DNA of 64,000 nucleotides from Pontibacter virosus (GTDB taxonomy: Bacteria; Bacteroidota; Bacteroidia; Cytophagales; Hymenobacteraceae). Under the pieces are notes generated by a model. The model was not told where the DNA came from. It did no database searches and saw nothing but the letters and a program-made list of their open reading frames with translations. Positions 16,663 through 25,127 of the stretch are shown piece by piece. The stretch is taken from NCBI RefSeq assembly GCF_003096355.1, contig NZ_QEKI01000018.1, forward strand, positions 1-64,000. The letters are read 5' to 3'. Position numbers and translations under genes: made by a program. Within the stretch, counting starts at the first letter, position 1; every line of letters begins with the position of its first letter.

Positions 16663-18036
16663 GTGATTCAACTCGAGAACATTATCTTTCTGATAGTAGC
16701 AGCCCTGGGCATTGGCCTGTTTGTGTGGCAGATTCGCAAGATTCGCAAGAACGTTTTGATGGGCCGCGATGTCGACCTGAGCGATAATCCGTCGGAGCGC
16801 ATCAACAAAACCCTGCTGGTCGCTTTTGGACAGCAGAAGATGTTTAAGCGCATGCTGCCGGCTGTGCTGCACCTTTTCGTGTACGTTGGCTTCCTGGTGA
16901 TCAACATTGAAGTGATCGAAATCCTGATCGATGGGGTGTTCGGAACGCACCGTGTGCTGGCTTTTCTAGGCCCGCTGTACAGTGCCCTGATGTTCATCAA
17001 CGAGATACTGGCTGCCTTGGTAATCGTGGCCTGTGTAATATTCCTGTGGCGTCGTAACGTGACCAAACTGCCTCGTCTGGCCACGGGCGTGGAGATGCGC
17101 GCCTGGCCAAAGCTGGATGCCAACTTCATTCTGATCACCGAGATCGTGCTGATGCTGGCGCTCTTCACTTTCAACATTGCCGGGCTCAAGCTGGTGCAGC
17201 TGGATGGCGGTGAAGTGGCAGGCAGCTACCCGATCAGCCAAATGTTTGTAAACTTCTTCGGTGACAACCCGAACTCGCTGCACATTATAGAGCGTGCCGG
17301 CTGGTGGTTCCATATCATCGGTATTCTGGCCTTTATGAACTACCTGCCAAGCTCGAAGCACTTCCACATCATCATGGCCTTCCCGAACGTGTACTACTCC
17401 AAGCTGTGGCCGAAGGGTAAGTTCACGACCAACCCGGCCATCACGCACGAGATCAAGGCCATGCTGGACCCAAGCTACCAGCCACCGGCTCCGGAAATGG
17501 ACGCTGAGGGCAACCCGATCGTGCAGCGCTTCGGCGCCAAGGACGTGGAGGACCTGACTTGGAAGCAGCTGATGGATGCCTATACCTGTACCGAGTGCGG
17601 TCGCTGTACCTCGGTGTGCCCGGCCAACATTACCGGTAAGCTCCTGTCGCCACGCAAGATCGTGATGGACACTCGCGACCGCATGGAAGAGAAGGGCGAA
17701 AGCCCGGCTATCTTCGCCCCGAACCACTACAAAGAACTGGGCGTGGAGCGCGTGCAAACGACCGATGAGAAAACCTTGCTGCGTGGCTACATCACTCCGG
17801 AAGAACTCTGGGCCTGTACCACCTGCAACGCCTGCGTGGAGTCCTGCCCGGTAAACATCGACCAACTGTCCACGATCATGGACCTGCGCCGCTACCTGGT
17901 GCTCGAAGAGTCGGCTGCGCCCGCGTCGGTAAATGCCATGTTCACCAACATTGAAAACAATGGCGCACCATGGGCCTTCTCACCATCCGACCGCTTTAAC
18001 TGGTCGGAAGACCTGTATGTGCCTTCTAAAAACTAA
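16663..18036 (+). CDS. Membrane 4Fe-4S oxidoreductase subunit (HdrC/EMO-like)
   Basis: A 457-residue protein with about five to six membrane segments in residues 1-240, then two ferredoxin-type clusters: CTECGRCTSVCP starting near residue 309 and CTTCNACVESCP near 385. The segment WWFHIIGILAFMNYLPSSKH with nearby histidines resembles the NarI-like haem/quinone region of ETF:menaquinone oxidoreductases. Electrons probably move between a soluble donor and menaquinone. The start is GTG; an in-frame TAA lies nine bases before it, so no upstream ATG is possible. The next gene encodes the matching CCG-domain subunit. Confidence 0.88.
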   Translation: MIQLENIIFLIVAALGIGLFVWQIRKIRKNVLMGRDVDLSDNPSERINKTLLVAFGQQKMFKRMLPAVLHLFVYVGFLVINIEVIEILIDGVFGTHRVLAFLGPLYSALMFINEILAALVIVACVIFLWRRNVTKLPRLATGVEMRAWPKLDANFILITEIVLMLALFTFNIAGLKLVQLDGGEVAGSYPISQMFVNFFGDNPNSLHIIERAGWWFHIIGILAFMNYLPSSKHFHIIMAFPNVYYSKLWPKGKFTTNPAITHEIKAMLDPSYQPPAPEMDAEGNPIVQRFGAKDVEDLTWKQLMDAYTCTECGRCTSVCPANITGKLLSPRKIVMDTRDRMEEKGESPAIFAPNHYKELGVERVQTTDEKTLLRGYITPEELWACTTCNACVESCPVNIDQLSTIMDLRRYLVLEESAAPASVNAMFTNIENNGAPWAFSPSDRFNWSEDLYVPSKN

Positions 18037-18165
18037 TTGCTGAATTGCTAAAAGGTTAAATTGTTGTGCTCACAGGATCTTAACAATTTAACCATTCAAC
18101 AATTTAGCCATCGAAAATAGCGTAGCAACAGCTACAAAAAATAAGCACTTGAATTACCCTACCAG
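18037..18165 (+). repeat. Spacer with AACAATTTA-type repeat units
   Basis: Two 16-base direct repeats start at 18082 and 18098. A 12-base segment at 18054-18065 is the exact reverse complement of 18082-18093, so the spacer can form a hairpin between the two Fe-S genes. Related units lie upstream of the gene at 19155. Confidence 0.7.
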
Positions 18166-18984
18166 ATGGAAGAAAATAAAAGACTAGTGAAAGTGCCAAC
18201 CATGGCGGAAATGGCTGCGAACGGTGAAGAGCCGGAAGTGCTGTTCTGGGTTGGTTGTGCCGGTTCGTTTGACGACCGTTACAAGCGCGTAACACGCGCC
18301 TTCGTGCAGATATTAGAACATGTAGGCGTGAAGTATGCCGTGCTGGGCACAGAAGAAAGCTGCACGGGCGAACCAGCCAAGCGTGCCGGTAACGAGTTCC
18401 TGTTCCAGATGCAGGCGATCACCAACATTGAGGTGCTCAACGCCTATAACATCAAGAAGATCGTGACGGCCTGTCCGCACTGCTTCAACACGATCAAAAA
18501 CGAATACCCGGACCTGGGCGGTAACTACGAGGTGATTCACCATTCTACGTTCCTGCAGCAACTCATCAACGAGGGCAAGGTGAAGGTACAGGGCGGCGAG
18601 GCCTTCAAAGGCAAGCGTATCACCTTCCACGACTCCTGCTACCTGGGCCGGGCCAACGACATCTACGAAGCGCCGCGCGACGTGCTGGCTGCACTCGATG
18701 CTGACCTGGTGGAGATGAAGCGCAGCCGCGCCAACGGACTCTGCTGCGGAGCTGGTGGCGCCCAGATGTTCAAAGAGCCGGAGCCGGGTAAAAAAGACAT
18801 CAACATCGAGCGTACGGAAGAAGCACTGGCAACCCTTGGCACCGGAAACGGTGTGATTGCAACAGCCTGCCCATTCTGCATGGTGATGATGAGCGATGGC
18901 GTGAAGAACAAGGAGCAGGAAGAAAGCGTAAAAGTTTTTGACATTGCCGAGCTGATCGCACAGGCAGAGGGGTTGAGTAAGTAA
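18166..18984 (+). CDS. Fe-S protein with two CCG (cysteine-rich) domains
   Basis: A 272-residue cytosolic protein of the HdrB/GlpC/LutA type. Cysteine signatures are WVGC (C33), EESC (C66), ACPHC (C103, C106), HDSC, the CCG pair at C193-C194 (GLCCGAGGAQMF) and ACPFC (C235, C238). Such CCG pairs bind unusual 4Fe-4S clusters and act as electron-transfer or thiol/disulfide sites. It follows the membrane Fe-S gene at a distance of 129 bases. Together the two would rebuild the layout of a single-chain EMO/HdrDE-like enzyme; this partnership is inferred from order and domains. Confidence 0.9.
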   Translation: MEENKRLVKVPTMAEMAANGEEPEVLFWVGCAGSFDDRYKRVTRAFVQILEHVGVKYAVLGTEESCTGEPAKRAGNEFLFQMQAITNIEVLNAYNIKKIVTACPHCFNTIKNEYPDLGGNYEVIHHSTFLQQLINEGKVKVQGGEAFKGKRITFHDSCYLGRANDIYEAPRDVLAALDADLVEMKRSRANGLCCGAGGAQMFKEPEPGKKDINIERTEEALATLGTGNGVIATACPFCMVMMSDGVKNKEQEESVKVFDIAELIAQAEGLSK

Positions 18985-19154
18985 ATTGTTACATTGTCAA
19001 ATTGTTAAATTGTTGTTTTTCATTGGTTGATTGCAGGAACACCTTCTTTTGTTTTGCTAAGCACATCACGTAAGGTATAGCATACAAGCCAATTAACTAT
19101 TTAACAATTTAGCCATTCAACAATTTAACCATCCAACAATTCAACAATTAAAAA
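18985..19154 (+). repeat. Spacer with AACAATT direct-repeat array
   Basis: Units of 16, 16, 8 and 8 bases beginning AACAATT start at 19103, 19119, 19135 and 19143 and run up to 4 bases before the next ATG. Complementary AAATTGTT units occur at the left end of the spacer, so a long stem is possible. Confidence 0.7.
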
Positions 19155-19637
19155 ATGTACATTCCTTTTGACCAATTGCCACCGCATGCCCGGCTCTGGA
19201 TCTACCAGGCTGACAGGGCGTTGACGGCGGCAGAGCAGGAAGAAATAAAGCCAATGCTGGAGCGTTTTGCTACTGAGTGGAGCAGTCATGGTGCGGGCTT
19301 GCAGGCGTCGGCCAGTTTGTTGCACGACCGCTTTCTGGTGCTGGCTAACAACGAAGCCGTTACCTCTGCCAGTGGATGTTCTATCGACTCGTCAGTGAGC
19401 TTTGTACGGGAGCTGGAGCAGCGCTTTGGCGTTTCTTTCTTCGACCGTACCCGGTTGGCTTTTTTGAAAGACGAGCAGGTGCAGGTGGTGGGTATGAACG
19501 AGTTAAAAAATAAAGTGGCCGCCGGCGAGATTGACGGACAGACCTTATATTTTGATACATTGGTAAATAATTATGGAGAGCTGCAGGATGCCTGGCCAAG
19601 GCCGGCGCAGCAGAGCTGGCTCTCTAGGTATTTTTAG
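19155..19637 (+). CDS. Conserved hypothetical protein (160 residues)
   Basis: A 160-residue soluble protein. Bacteroidota homologues are often named ABC transporter ATPase in databases, but no Walker A, Walker B or LSGGQ motif is present, so that name is not supported. Visible features are the start MYIPFDQLPPHARLWIYQADR, a GCSIDSSVSF segment and the DTLVNNYGELQD C-terminal part. It is preceded by an AACAATT repeat array and followed 25 bases later by the PorE-like gene. Confidence 0.8.
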   Translation: MYIPFDQLPPHARLWIYQADRALTAAEQEEIKPMLERFATEWSSHGAGLQASASLLHDRFLVLANNEAVTSASGCSIDSSVSFVRELEQRFGVSFFDRTRLAFLKDEQVQVVGMNELKNKVAAGEIDGQTLYFDTLVNNYGELQDAWPRPAQQSWLSRYF

Positions 19638-19662
19638 AACCGCTAATTCAAAACCTACCCTC

Positions 19663-21609
19663 ATGCAGCAGACGCTATCGACCAAGTCAGTGGCCAATTA
19701 CCTGAAGTTTACAGCAGCCGTTCTGCTGCTGGCAGTGGTGCTCAGCTCCTGCGGCGCAGGCATGTACCTGAGTAAGGCCGACAAGCGCTTCCAGGAAGAG
19801 CAGTATGAGCGGGCCATCGAGTTCTACAAGCAGGCACTGAAAGGGGCTAAGAACACCGGCGAGATCAACTACCGCATTGCGGAGTCGTACCGGCTGTCTA
19901 ACCGACTGGCAGAGGCTGAAACTTACTACAAAGCCGCACTCGACAACAACTATCGCAAGGAAGAGGGCTTCTTCTATTACGGCATGGCCCTGAAGGCCAA
20001 TGGCAAGTACGAAGCCGCTCTGGGCCAGATGCAGGACTATGCCCGCATCGGCAGCAAGCCGGAGCTCAAGGCTCTCGCCCTGCGCGAAGTAGAGACCCTG
20101 AGCCAGTTGAGTGGTATTCTGAAAAAGAACACGGGCTTTGAGATCTATAACCTGGAAGCGCTGAATACCGAGGGCTCTGATTTTGCGCCTTTTGTGCGTG
20201 GCAACGAACTGGTTTTCTCGTCCTCCCGCGGACCGGGCAAAACCTACCTGGGCAATGGCGAAGGCTTTCTGAACCTATACGCCACCACGCTCGGCGACAC
20301 GGCCAACATGGGCGCTGCCGTGCGCAAGCTGGAGGGGGTAAACACCGAAGACCTGCACGATGCGCTGGCTACCTTTGCTGACGAAGGGAACACGATGGTG
20401 TTTGCCCGTGGCAACGAAGGCACCAAGAAAGGCCGCCGCAACGTGGACCTGTTCATCTCCTTCTACCGCTCCAACGCCTGGACCGAGCCGAAACTGATTA
20501 GCATCAGCGACCCGCGCGCCTGGGATTCTTCTCCGGCTTTCACGCCAGACGGAAGAACACTCTACTTCTCCTCGGATCGCAAAGGGGGACTGGGAGGCAA
20601 CGACATCTACAAGACCACCATCGATGACAACGGCCGCTTCTCGGCTCCTGAGAATATGGGCCCAAGCATCAACACGCCGGGCAACGAGAGCTATGTGTAC
20701 GTAGGCCCGGACGGTACGCTCTACATCGCCTCTGATGGTCTGCCAGGGCTGGGCGGACTCGATGTCTTTAAGGTTGAGGATGGCAAACCTGTGAACATGG
20801 GTGTGCCGGTTAACTCCAGCGGTGATGATTTCGGCATCTTCTTCCAGGACGCTTTCACGGGGTACATCTCCTCTAACCGCGAAGGTGGCAAAGGAGGCGA
20901 CGATATCTACGCGATCGCCAGATCGGCGCGCAAACTGGTGAACTTCTTTGTGGACGGTACGGTATACCAGCGCCGCGACAAAGACAAGCAGCAGACGGCG
21001 GTACCGAAGACACCGGTGGTGCTGCAGGACAGCAAGGGACAGAAAATAGCCGAAACCAGAGCTGATGCAGAGGGTAAGTTCAGTTTCCCGCTCGACAGCG
21101 CAACAGCTTACTCTTTGCTGGCAGAGAAACCCGGCTTCTTCGCTGCCCGGCAGCGCGTGACTACTGTGGGTAAAATGCCACCACAAAACCAGTTGCCGAA
21201 CGAAGTGAACGAAGTGCGCCTCACCGCTGACCTGCTGCTGACCGAGATCGTGAAAGAGAAGGCCATTGTACTCGAGAACATTTTCTACGACTTCGACAAA
21301 GCCGACATCCGACCGGATGCCGCTGAGGAACTCGATAAACTGGTGGAAATACTCGTGGACAACCCGCGCATTTCCATTGAACTGAGCTCACACACCGACT
21401 CCCGTGGTGTAGACATCTATAACCAGGACCTGTCGCAGCGCCGTGCCCAGTCTGCCGTGAACTACATCATCTCCAAAGGGATTGATAAGTCGCGCATTAC
21501 AGCCAAGGGTTATGGCGAGAGCCGCCCGGTAGTGCGCAACGCCAAGACCGAAGACGAGCACCAGCGCAACCGCCGCACCGAATTCAAGGTGGTACGCATA
21601 CAGGAGTAA
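19663..21609 (+). CDS. OmpA-family lipoprotein with TPR and beta-propeller (PorE-like)
   Basis: A 648-residue lipoprotein. The signal ends in VLSSCG, with Cys30 the likely lipidated residue. Domains in order are TPR repeats (about 35-120), a WD40/PD40 beta-propeller (about 150-420, with repeated FSSDRKGGLGGNDIY-type blades), a carboxypeptidase-regulatory-like fold (about 440-520) and an OmpA peptidoglycan-binding domain (about 535-648, DFDKADIRPDAAEELDKL and LSQRRAQSAVNYI). PorE of the type IX secretion system has the same layout and a similar length, but other OmpA proteins share it. The start is the ATG at 19663 with a clear signal peptide. Confidence 0.88.
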   Translation: MQQTLSTKSVANYLKFTAAVLLLAVVLSSCGAGMYLSKADKRFQEEQYERAIEFYKQALKGAKNTGEINYRIAESYRLSNRLAEAETYYKAALDNNYRKEEGFFYYGMALKANGKYEAALGQMQDYARIGSKPELKALALREVETLSQLSGILKKNTGFEIYNLEALNTEGSDFAPFVRGNELVFSSSRGPGKTYLGNGEGFLNLYATTLGDTANMGAAVRKLEGVNTEDLHDALATFADEGNTMVFARGNEGTKKGRRNVDLFISFYRSNAWTEPKLISISDPRAWDSSPAFTPDGRTLYFSSDRKGGLGGNDIYKTTIDDNGRFSAPENMGPSINTPGNESYVYVGPDGTLYIASDGLPGLGGLDVFKVEDGKPVNMGVPVNSSGDDFGIFFQDAFTGYISSNREGGKGGDDIYAIARSARKLVNFFVDGTVYQRRDKDKQQTAVPKTPVVLQDSKGQKIAETRADAEGKFSFPLDSATAYSLLAEKPGFFAARQRVTTVGKMPPQNQLPNEVNEVRLTADLLLTEIVKEKAIVLENIFYDFDKADIRPDAAEELDKLVEILVDNPRISIELSSHTDSRGVDIYNQDLSQRRAQSAVNYIISKGIDKSRITAKGYGESRPVVRNAKTEDEHQRNRRTEFKVVRIQE

Positions 21610-21647
21610 CAGATAGAAGGCATAGCGTTATACCTTTCCCAAATAAA

Positions 21648-21682
21648 ATCGGCGGCTATAGTCTTGCACTGTAGCCGCCGAT
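21648..21682. terminator. Hairpin between convergent genes
   Basis: An 11-bp perfect stem (21648-21658 with 21672-21682) lies between the PorE-like gene and the convergent beta-barrel gene. T-runs are weak, so termination strength is uncertain. Confidence 0.55.
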
Positions 21683-21706
21683 ACTGTTTCTATACCTGTG
21701 CTATAC

Positions 21707-22249
21707 CTAGCGGAAGGTGTATTTCAGGCCTATACTAAGACTACTTACCCGACTAATGTGGTTGTGACTTGGAGCATAAGTCCCGCTGCTGAGCAGCGGT
21801 GTGCGATAATCTAGTGAGAGAGCCATTGGCAGCTTTTTGAATTGGTATTCTATACCTACCATCCCGAAAGCAATTGGGCTTATACGGGGTTCGCCCTCAT
21901 GTTCAAGCGGTGAATTGGTATGGCGCAGTATTCCCGCGCCTGCACCTACATAGGGCCGAAAGCGTTCCGAGAAACCCAGTTTCGGTTGCCAGATATAGCT
22001 AAGGGAAGCCAGGTAGTCACGCGAGTAGAAAGGTAGCTTTGTATAGACCTCGAAGGCTGTCTGATCTGTGATGAAGTACTTAGCTGTTAGACCAAGGTCT
22101 GTGTAGCCTCCGCCTCCCACTGTGTAACGGAGTCCGATAGTCGCTTTGTAAGATGCTGAAGCTTGTGATTTTGCATCGGGCAAATCCTGTGCATGCACAG
22201 CCAGGAAGGTACAAGTGCCGAATAGGGTAAGCAATGTTTTCTTGAGCAT
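21707..22249 (-). CDS. Outer-membrane beta-barrel protein, tandem copy 1
   Basis: A 180-residue protein with a signal peptide (LLTLFGTCTFLAVHAQD) and an OmpW/opacity-type small barrel ending in the classic outer-membrane phenylalanine context (LSIGLKYTFR). GLRYTVGGGGYTDLGLTAKYFITDQTAFE and LSYIWQPKLGFSERFRPYVGAGAGILR are shared with the next gene. Its ligand is unknown. The upstream paralogue lies 53 bases away on the same strand, so they are probably co-transcribed. Confidence 0.85.
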   Translation of the reverse strand: MLKKTLLTLFGTCTFLAVHAQDLPDAKSQASASYKATIGLRYTVGGGGYTDLGLTAKYFITDQTAFEVYTKLPFYSRDYLASLSYIWQPKLGFSERFRPYVGAGAGILRHTNSPLEHEGEPRISPIAFGMVGIEYQFKKLPMALSLDYRTPLLSSGTYAPSHNHISRVSSLSIGLKYTFR

Positions 22250-22302
22250 AGGTGTGGATTTAGTTTTTGAGCTATTTAAGTTGGAACCGGAGGCCGGTAT
22301 AC

Positions 22303-22848
22303 CTAGCGGAAGGTGTATTTCAGGCCTATACCTAAATTGCTGGACCTGTAATGGTTCACATAGTTTGGTGTAGTGCGTCCATAGCGCAGGAAGGTCGATC
22401 GGTAATCGAGCGAAAGGGCCAGAGGAAGCTTCTTGAAAGAGTATTCAGCGCCGAAAGAAGCAACTCCTACCGGATTAATATAGGAGGCGGGTCCATCGAA
22501 GTATGTAGGCGCCGGATTGTTGGTGCGGAGCAAGCCAACACCTATACCTGCATATGGCCTGAGGCGGTTTGATGTAGCGAGTTTTGGCTGCCAGATGTAG
22601 CTGAGGGAAGAAAGAAACTGGCGGGATTCAGGATTCACATCGGAGTAAGCCTCTAAGGCAGACTGTTCACCTATGAAATACTTAGCCGTTACGCCCAGGG
22701 ATAAGCCCGCCGGTCCGGTTGCGTAGCGGAGGCCAACCGCTAGTTTATAAGGTGCCGACACCTGCGGCTTTAACTGCAGCGAATCCTGGGCCTGTACCGA
22801 TATAAATACGAACAGGCTGAAGCATGAAATCAACAATTTCTTTTTCAT
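22303..22848 (-). CDS. Outer-membrane beta-barrel protein, tandem copy 2
   Basis: A 181-residue paralogue of the neighbouring gene. It has a signal peptide ending VQAQD, the GLRYATGPAGLSLGVTAKYFIGEQSALE strand block, LSYIWQPKLATSNRLRPYAGIGVGLLR, and ends LGIGLKYTFR. The last bases of the two genes and a few flanking bases are identical over about 30 positions. This points to a recent tandem duplication or gene conversion. It is the first gene of the pair. Confidence 0.85.
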   Translation of the reverse strand: MKKKLLISCFSLFVFISVQAQDSLQLKPQVSAPYKLAVGLRYATGPAGLSLGVTAKYFIGEQSALEAYSDVNPESRQFLSSLSYIWQPKLATSNRLRPYAGIGVGLLRTNNPAPTYFDGPASYINPVGVASFGAEYSFKKLPLALSLDYRSTFLRYGRTTPNYVNHYRSSNLGIGLKYTFR

Positions 22849-23016
22849 ATTTTATTTAAGTTTGTTTATATAGAGGAGTCAATATATTGCAGGAAGGTTG
22901 CAAGGTATAGGGGTGGCTTTTTCCGAAACGCGCTACTTTATACCTGTTGGATTTGGCTCAGTGAAACGCTGGACCGACCAATAATTGCGGCCACGGCTTT
23001 TTTAAAAGCATTTCTT

Positions 23017-23050
23017 TTTGCCGTATATACAAAGGCCTTTCTTAAATTTG
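23017..23050 (+). promoter_or_regulatory. purM promoter
   Basis: TTTG at 23017-23020, a 22-base spacer and TAAATTTG at 23043-23050 match the Bacteroidota -33/-7 pattern. Transcription should start about 16 bases before the purM ATG. Confidence 0.62.
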
Positions 23051-23072
23051 TAAAGCAAGTAAGACCAGCACT

Positions 23073-24242
23073 ATGGAAAATAGATACCTCCGGCGTGGCG
23101 TGTCCGCCTCAAAGGAAGACGTGCACAACGCCATCAAGAACATCGACAAAGGACTTTTCCCGAAAGCATTCTGCAAGATCATCCCGGACATCCTCACCGG
23201 CGACCCCGAGCACTGCGTGCTCATGCACGCCGACGGCGCGGGCACTAAGTCGGCGCTGGCCTACATGTACTGGAAAGAAACCGGCGACCTGAGCGTGTGG
23301 AAAGGTATAGCGCAGGACGCTGTGGTGATGAACACTGACGACCTGCTCTGCGTGGGCGCGATGGATAACATCCTGCTTTCCTCTACCATCGGCCGCAACA
23401 AGCACCTGGTTTCGGGCGAGGTGATTGCCGCCATCATCAACGGTACAGAAGAAGTACTGCAAATGCTGCGCGACAACGGCATCGGCATCTACAGCACAGG
23501 CGGAGAGACTGCGGACGTGGGCGACCTGGTGCGCACCATCATCGTGGACAGCACCGTGACGGCCCGCATGCGCCGCGACGAAGTGATCTCGAACGACAAA
23601 ATACAGCCCGGCGACGTGATCGTGGGCTTTGCCTCTTACGGGCAGGCCACTTACGAAGACGAATACAATGGCGGCATGGGCAGCAACGGCCTCACCTCCG
23701 CCCGCCACGATGTGTTCCACTCATACCTGTCAGCTTCTTATCCGGAGAGCTACGATCCCGAACTGCCGAAGGACCTGGTGTACTCGGGCAACTACCGCGT
23801 GACCGATGTGGAGCCTGAGACAGGTATAGAAGTGGGCAAGCTGGTGCTTTCGCCAACGCGTACCTATGCGCCGATCGTGAAGGAAATCCTCAACCAGCAC
23901 CGTCCGCACATACACGGCATGGTGCACTGTAGTGGCGGCGCGCAGACCAAAGTGCTGCACTTCACCGACAAGGTACACATCATCAAAGACAACCTCTTCC
24001 CGGTACCGCCGCTGTTCCGCATCATTCAGGAGCAGAGCCACACCGACTGGAAAGAGATGTACAAGGTTTTTAACATGGGCCACCGCCTCGAGATCTACCT
24101 GCCGGAGCAACACGCCCAAAGCCTGATCGACATTTCGAAGTCCTTCAACGTGGACGCTCAGATTGTTGGCCGCGTAGAAGCCAGCGAACGCAACGAACTC
24201 ACGATTAAGACGGATAAAGGGGAGTTTTACTACGAAGGATAA
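23073..24242 (+). CDS. purM: Phosphoribosylformylglycinamidine cyclo-ligase
   Basis: A 389-residue AIR synthase that closes the imidazole ring in purine synthesis using ATP and FGAM. HADGAGTKSALAYMYWKETGD, DAVVMNTDDLLCVGA, IYSTGGETADVGDLVRT and the C-terminal MVHCSGGAQTKVLHF region match the long PurM form of Bacteroidota. It is some 40 residues longer than the E. coli enzyme. It is a single gene with its own promoter and terminator. Confidence 0.93.
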   Translation: MENRYLRRGVSASKEDVHNAIKNIDKGLFPKAFCKIIPDILTGDPEHCVLMHADGAGTKSALAYMYWKETGDLSVWKGIAQDAVVMNTDDLLCVGAMDNILLSSTIGRNKHLVSGEVIAAIINGTEEVLQMLRDNGIGIYSTGGETADVGDLVRTIIVDSTVTARMRRDEVISNDKIQPGDVIVGFASYGQATYEDEYNGGMGSNGLTSARHDVFHSYLSASYPESYDPELPKDLVYSGNYRVTDVEPETGIEVGKLVLSPTRTYAPIVKEILNQHRPHIHGMVHCSGGAQTKVLHFTDKVHIIKDNLFPVPPLFRIIQEQSHTDWKEMYKVFNMGHRLEIYLPEQHAQSLIDISKSFNVDAQIVGRVEASERNELTIKTDKGEFYYEG

Positions 24243-24265
24243 GCTTTCGGGTAAGATTTGAAGAG

Positions 24266-24298
24266 AAACCACAGGTATAGCGCCTGTGGTTTTTTGTT
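24266..24298 (+). terminator. purM terminator
   Basis: A 10-bp perfect stem (24266-24275 with 24283-24292) and a T-run. The loop starts with the TATAG half of the GGTATAG motif. Confidence 0.88.
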
Positions 24299-24413
24299 TT
24301 ACAACGCTAGCGGTAGGTTTCTCATTTAATAGGTTAGAATAAAATTTAGGTATAAGTTAATTCGTTCATAATATAGTTATATATTAAGAATATAATTCTT
24401 GTTCTATACTTAT

Positions 24414-25115
24414 ATGAAAACAAACATTATCCTTTTATGGAGTTTCTTGCTAGCTCCCTTTTCTGCCATAGCCAGTGAAGGGGATACAGCTAAAGTCAGT
24501 TATGATAAACTCTATGGAGGTATAAGCTTTAGCACGGTATCGCATCATATCTATTACAAAGACTCCAAAGCCCAAGATATTATCAGTTCTGGCTACTTTG
24601 CTCCACTTTCTTTATACCTGGGCTACAATTTCGGCAGGAACATGCGGGTGCAGGCAGGTTTGGCTTATGGCGGCAGTTCAGAGAAATATACCTTGACGCC
24701 AGACAACAAAGTGTTCCATACAGCTTCCTCCCGTACGCATGTTATCGCAATGCCGGTGACGCTGCAACATGTCATGTTTAAATTTTTTAGGCGATTCCCG
24801 ATGTATGCTACGGGTACACTGATGCCTGCCTACGGTATATCAAAGACAGAATATTCTCAGTCAGAGAACGGAGTCACAGCAGAGGTAAACAAAATTACAG
24901 AGAAAGGAATCAACACTTTCGTGACGGCTGGTATTGGGCTTAACTATAAAATAAGCCCGCGCCTTTACGGTCAGGTAGAGTACCATGCCTTGAAGCATAA
25001 CCTGACTGGTGGAAACTCTTTCTTTCATGACTGGGACCAAGGATTTACAGGGTTTCTGCATTTCTATAAGTCAGTAGGTATAGGTCTGAATTATAAGCTT
25101 GGTCTGGAAGATTAA
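24414..25115 (+). CDS. Outer-membrane barrel protein, triplet member 1
   Basis: A 233-residue secreted protein predicted to be a small beta-barrel. The signal peptide is FLLAPFSAIASEGD. Family landmarks shared with the next two genes are SHHIYYKDSK near residue 50, SGYFAPLSLYLGYNFGRNMRVQAGLAYGG, a central block ending YATGTLMPAYG, and the C-terminal HDWDQGFTGF...GIGLNYKLG. The start is the ATG at 24414. The three genes are separated by about 10 bases each and form an operon. Function is unknown. Confidence 0.82.
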   Translation: MKTNIILLWSFLLAPFSAIASEGDTAKVSYDKLYGGISFSTVSHHIYYKDSKAQDIISSGYFAPLSLYLGYNFGRNMRVQAGLAYGGSSEKYTLTPDNKVFHTASSRTHVIAMPVTLQHVMFKFFRRFPMYATGTLMPAYGISKTEYSQSENGVTAEVNKITEKGINTFVTAGIGLNYKISPRLYGQVEYHALKHNLTGGNSFFHDWDQGFTGFLHFYKSVGIGLNYKLGLED

Positions 25116-25127
25116 TAAACAGCAATC

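Noticed and set aside
16966..17865. A 299-codon minus-strand open frame in the Fe-S gene
   Set aside because: The plus strand encodes clear membrane segments and cysteine motifs; the antisense product is low-complexity and unlike any family.
19155..19637. ABC transporter ATPase, the database name often given to this family
   Set aside because: No Walker A, Walker B or signature motif is present in the 160 residues.
20275..21186. A 303-codon antisense frame in the PorE-like gene
   Set aside because: It is an antisense frame of a GC-rich gene with repeated propeller blades; no start context or domain supports it.
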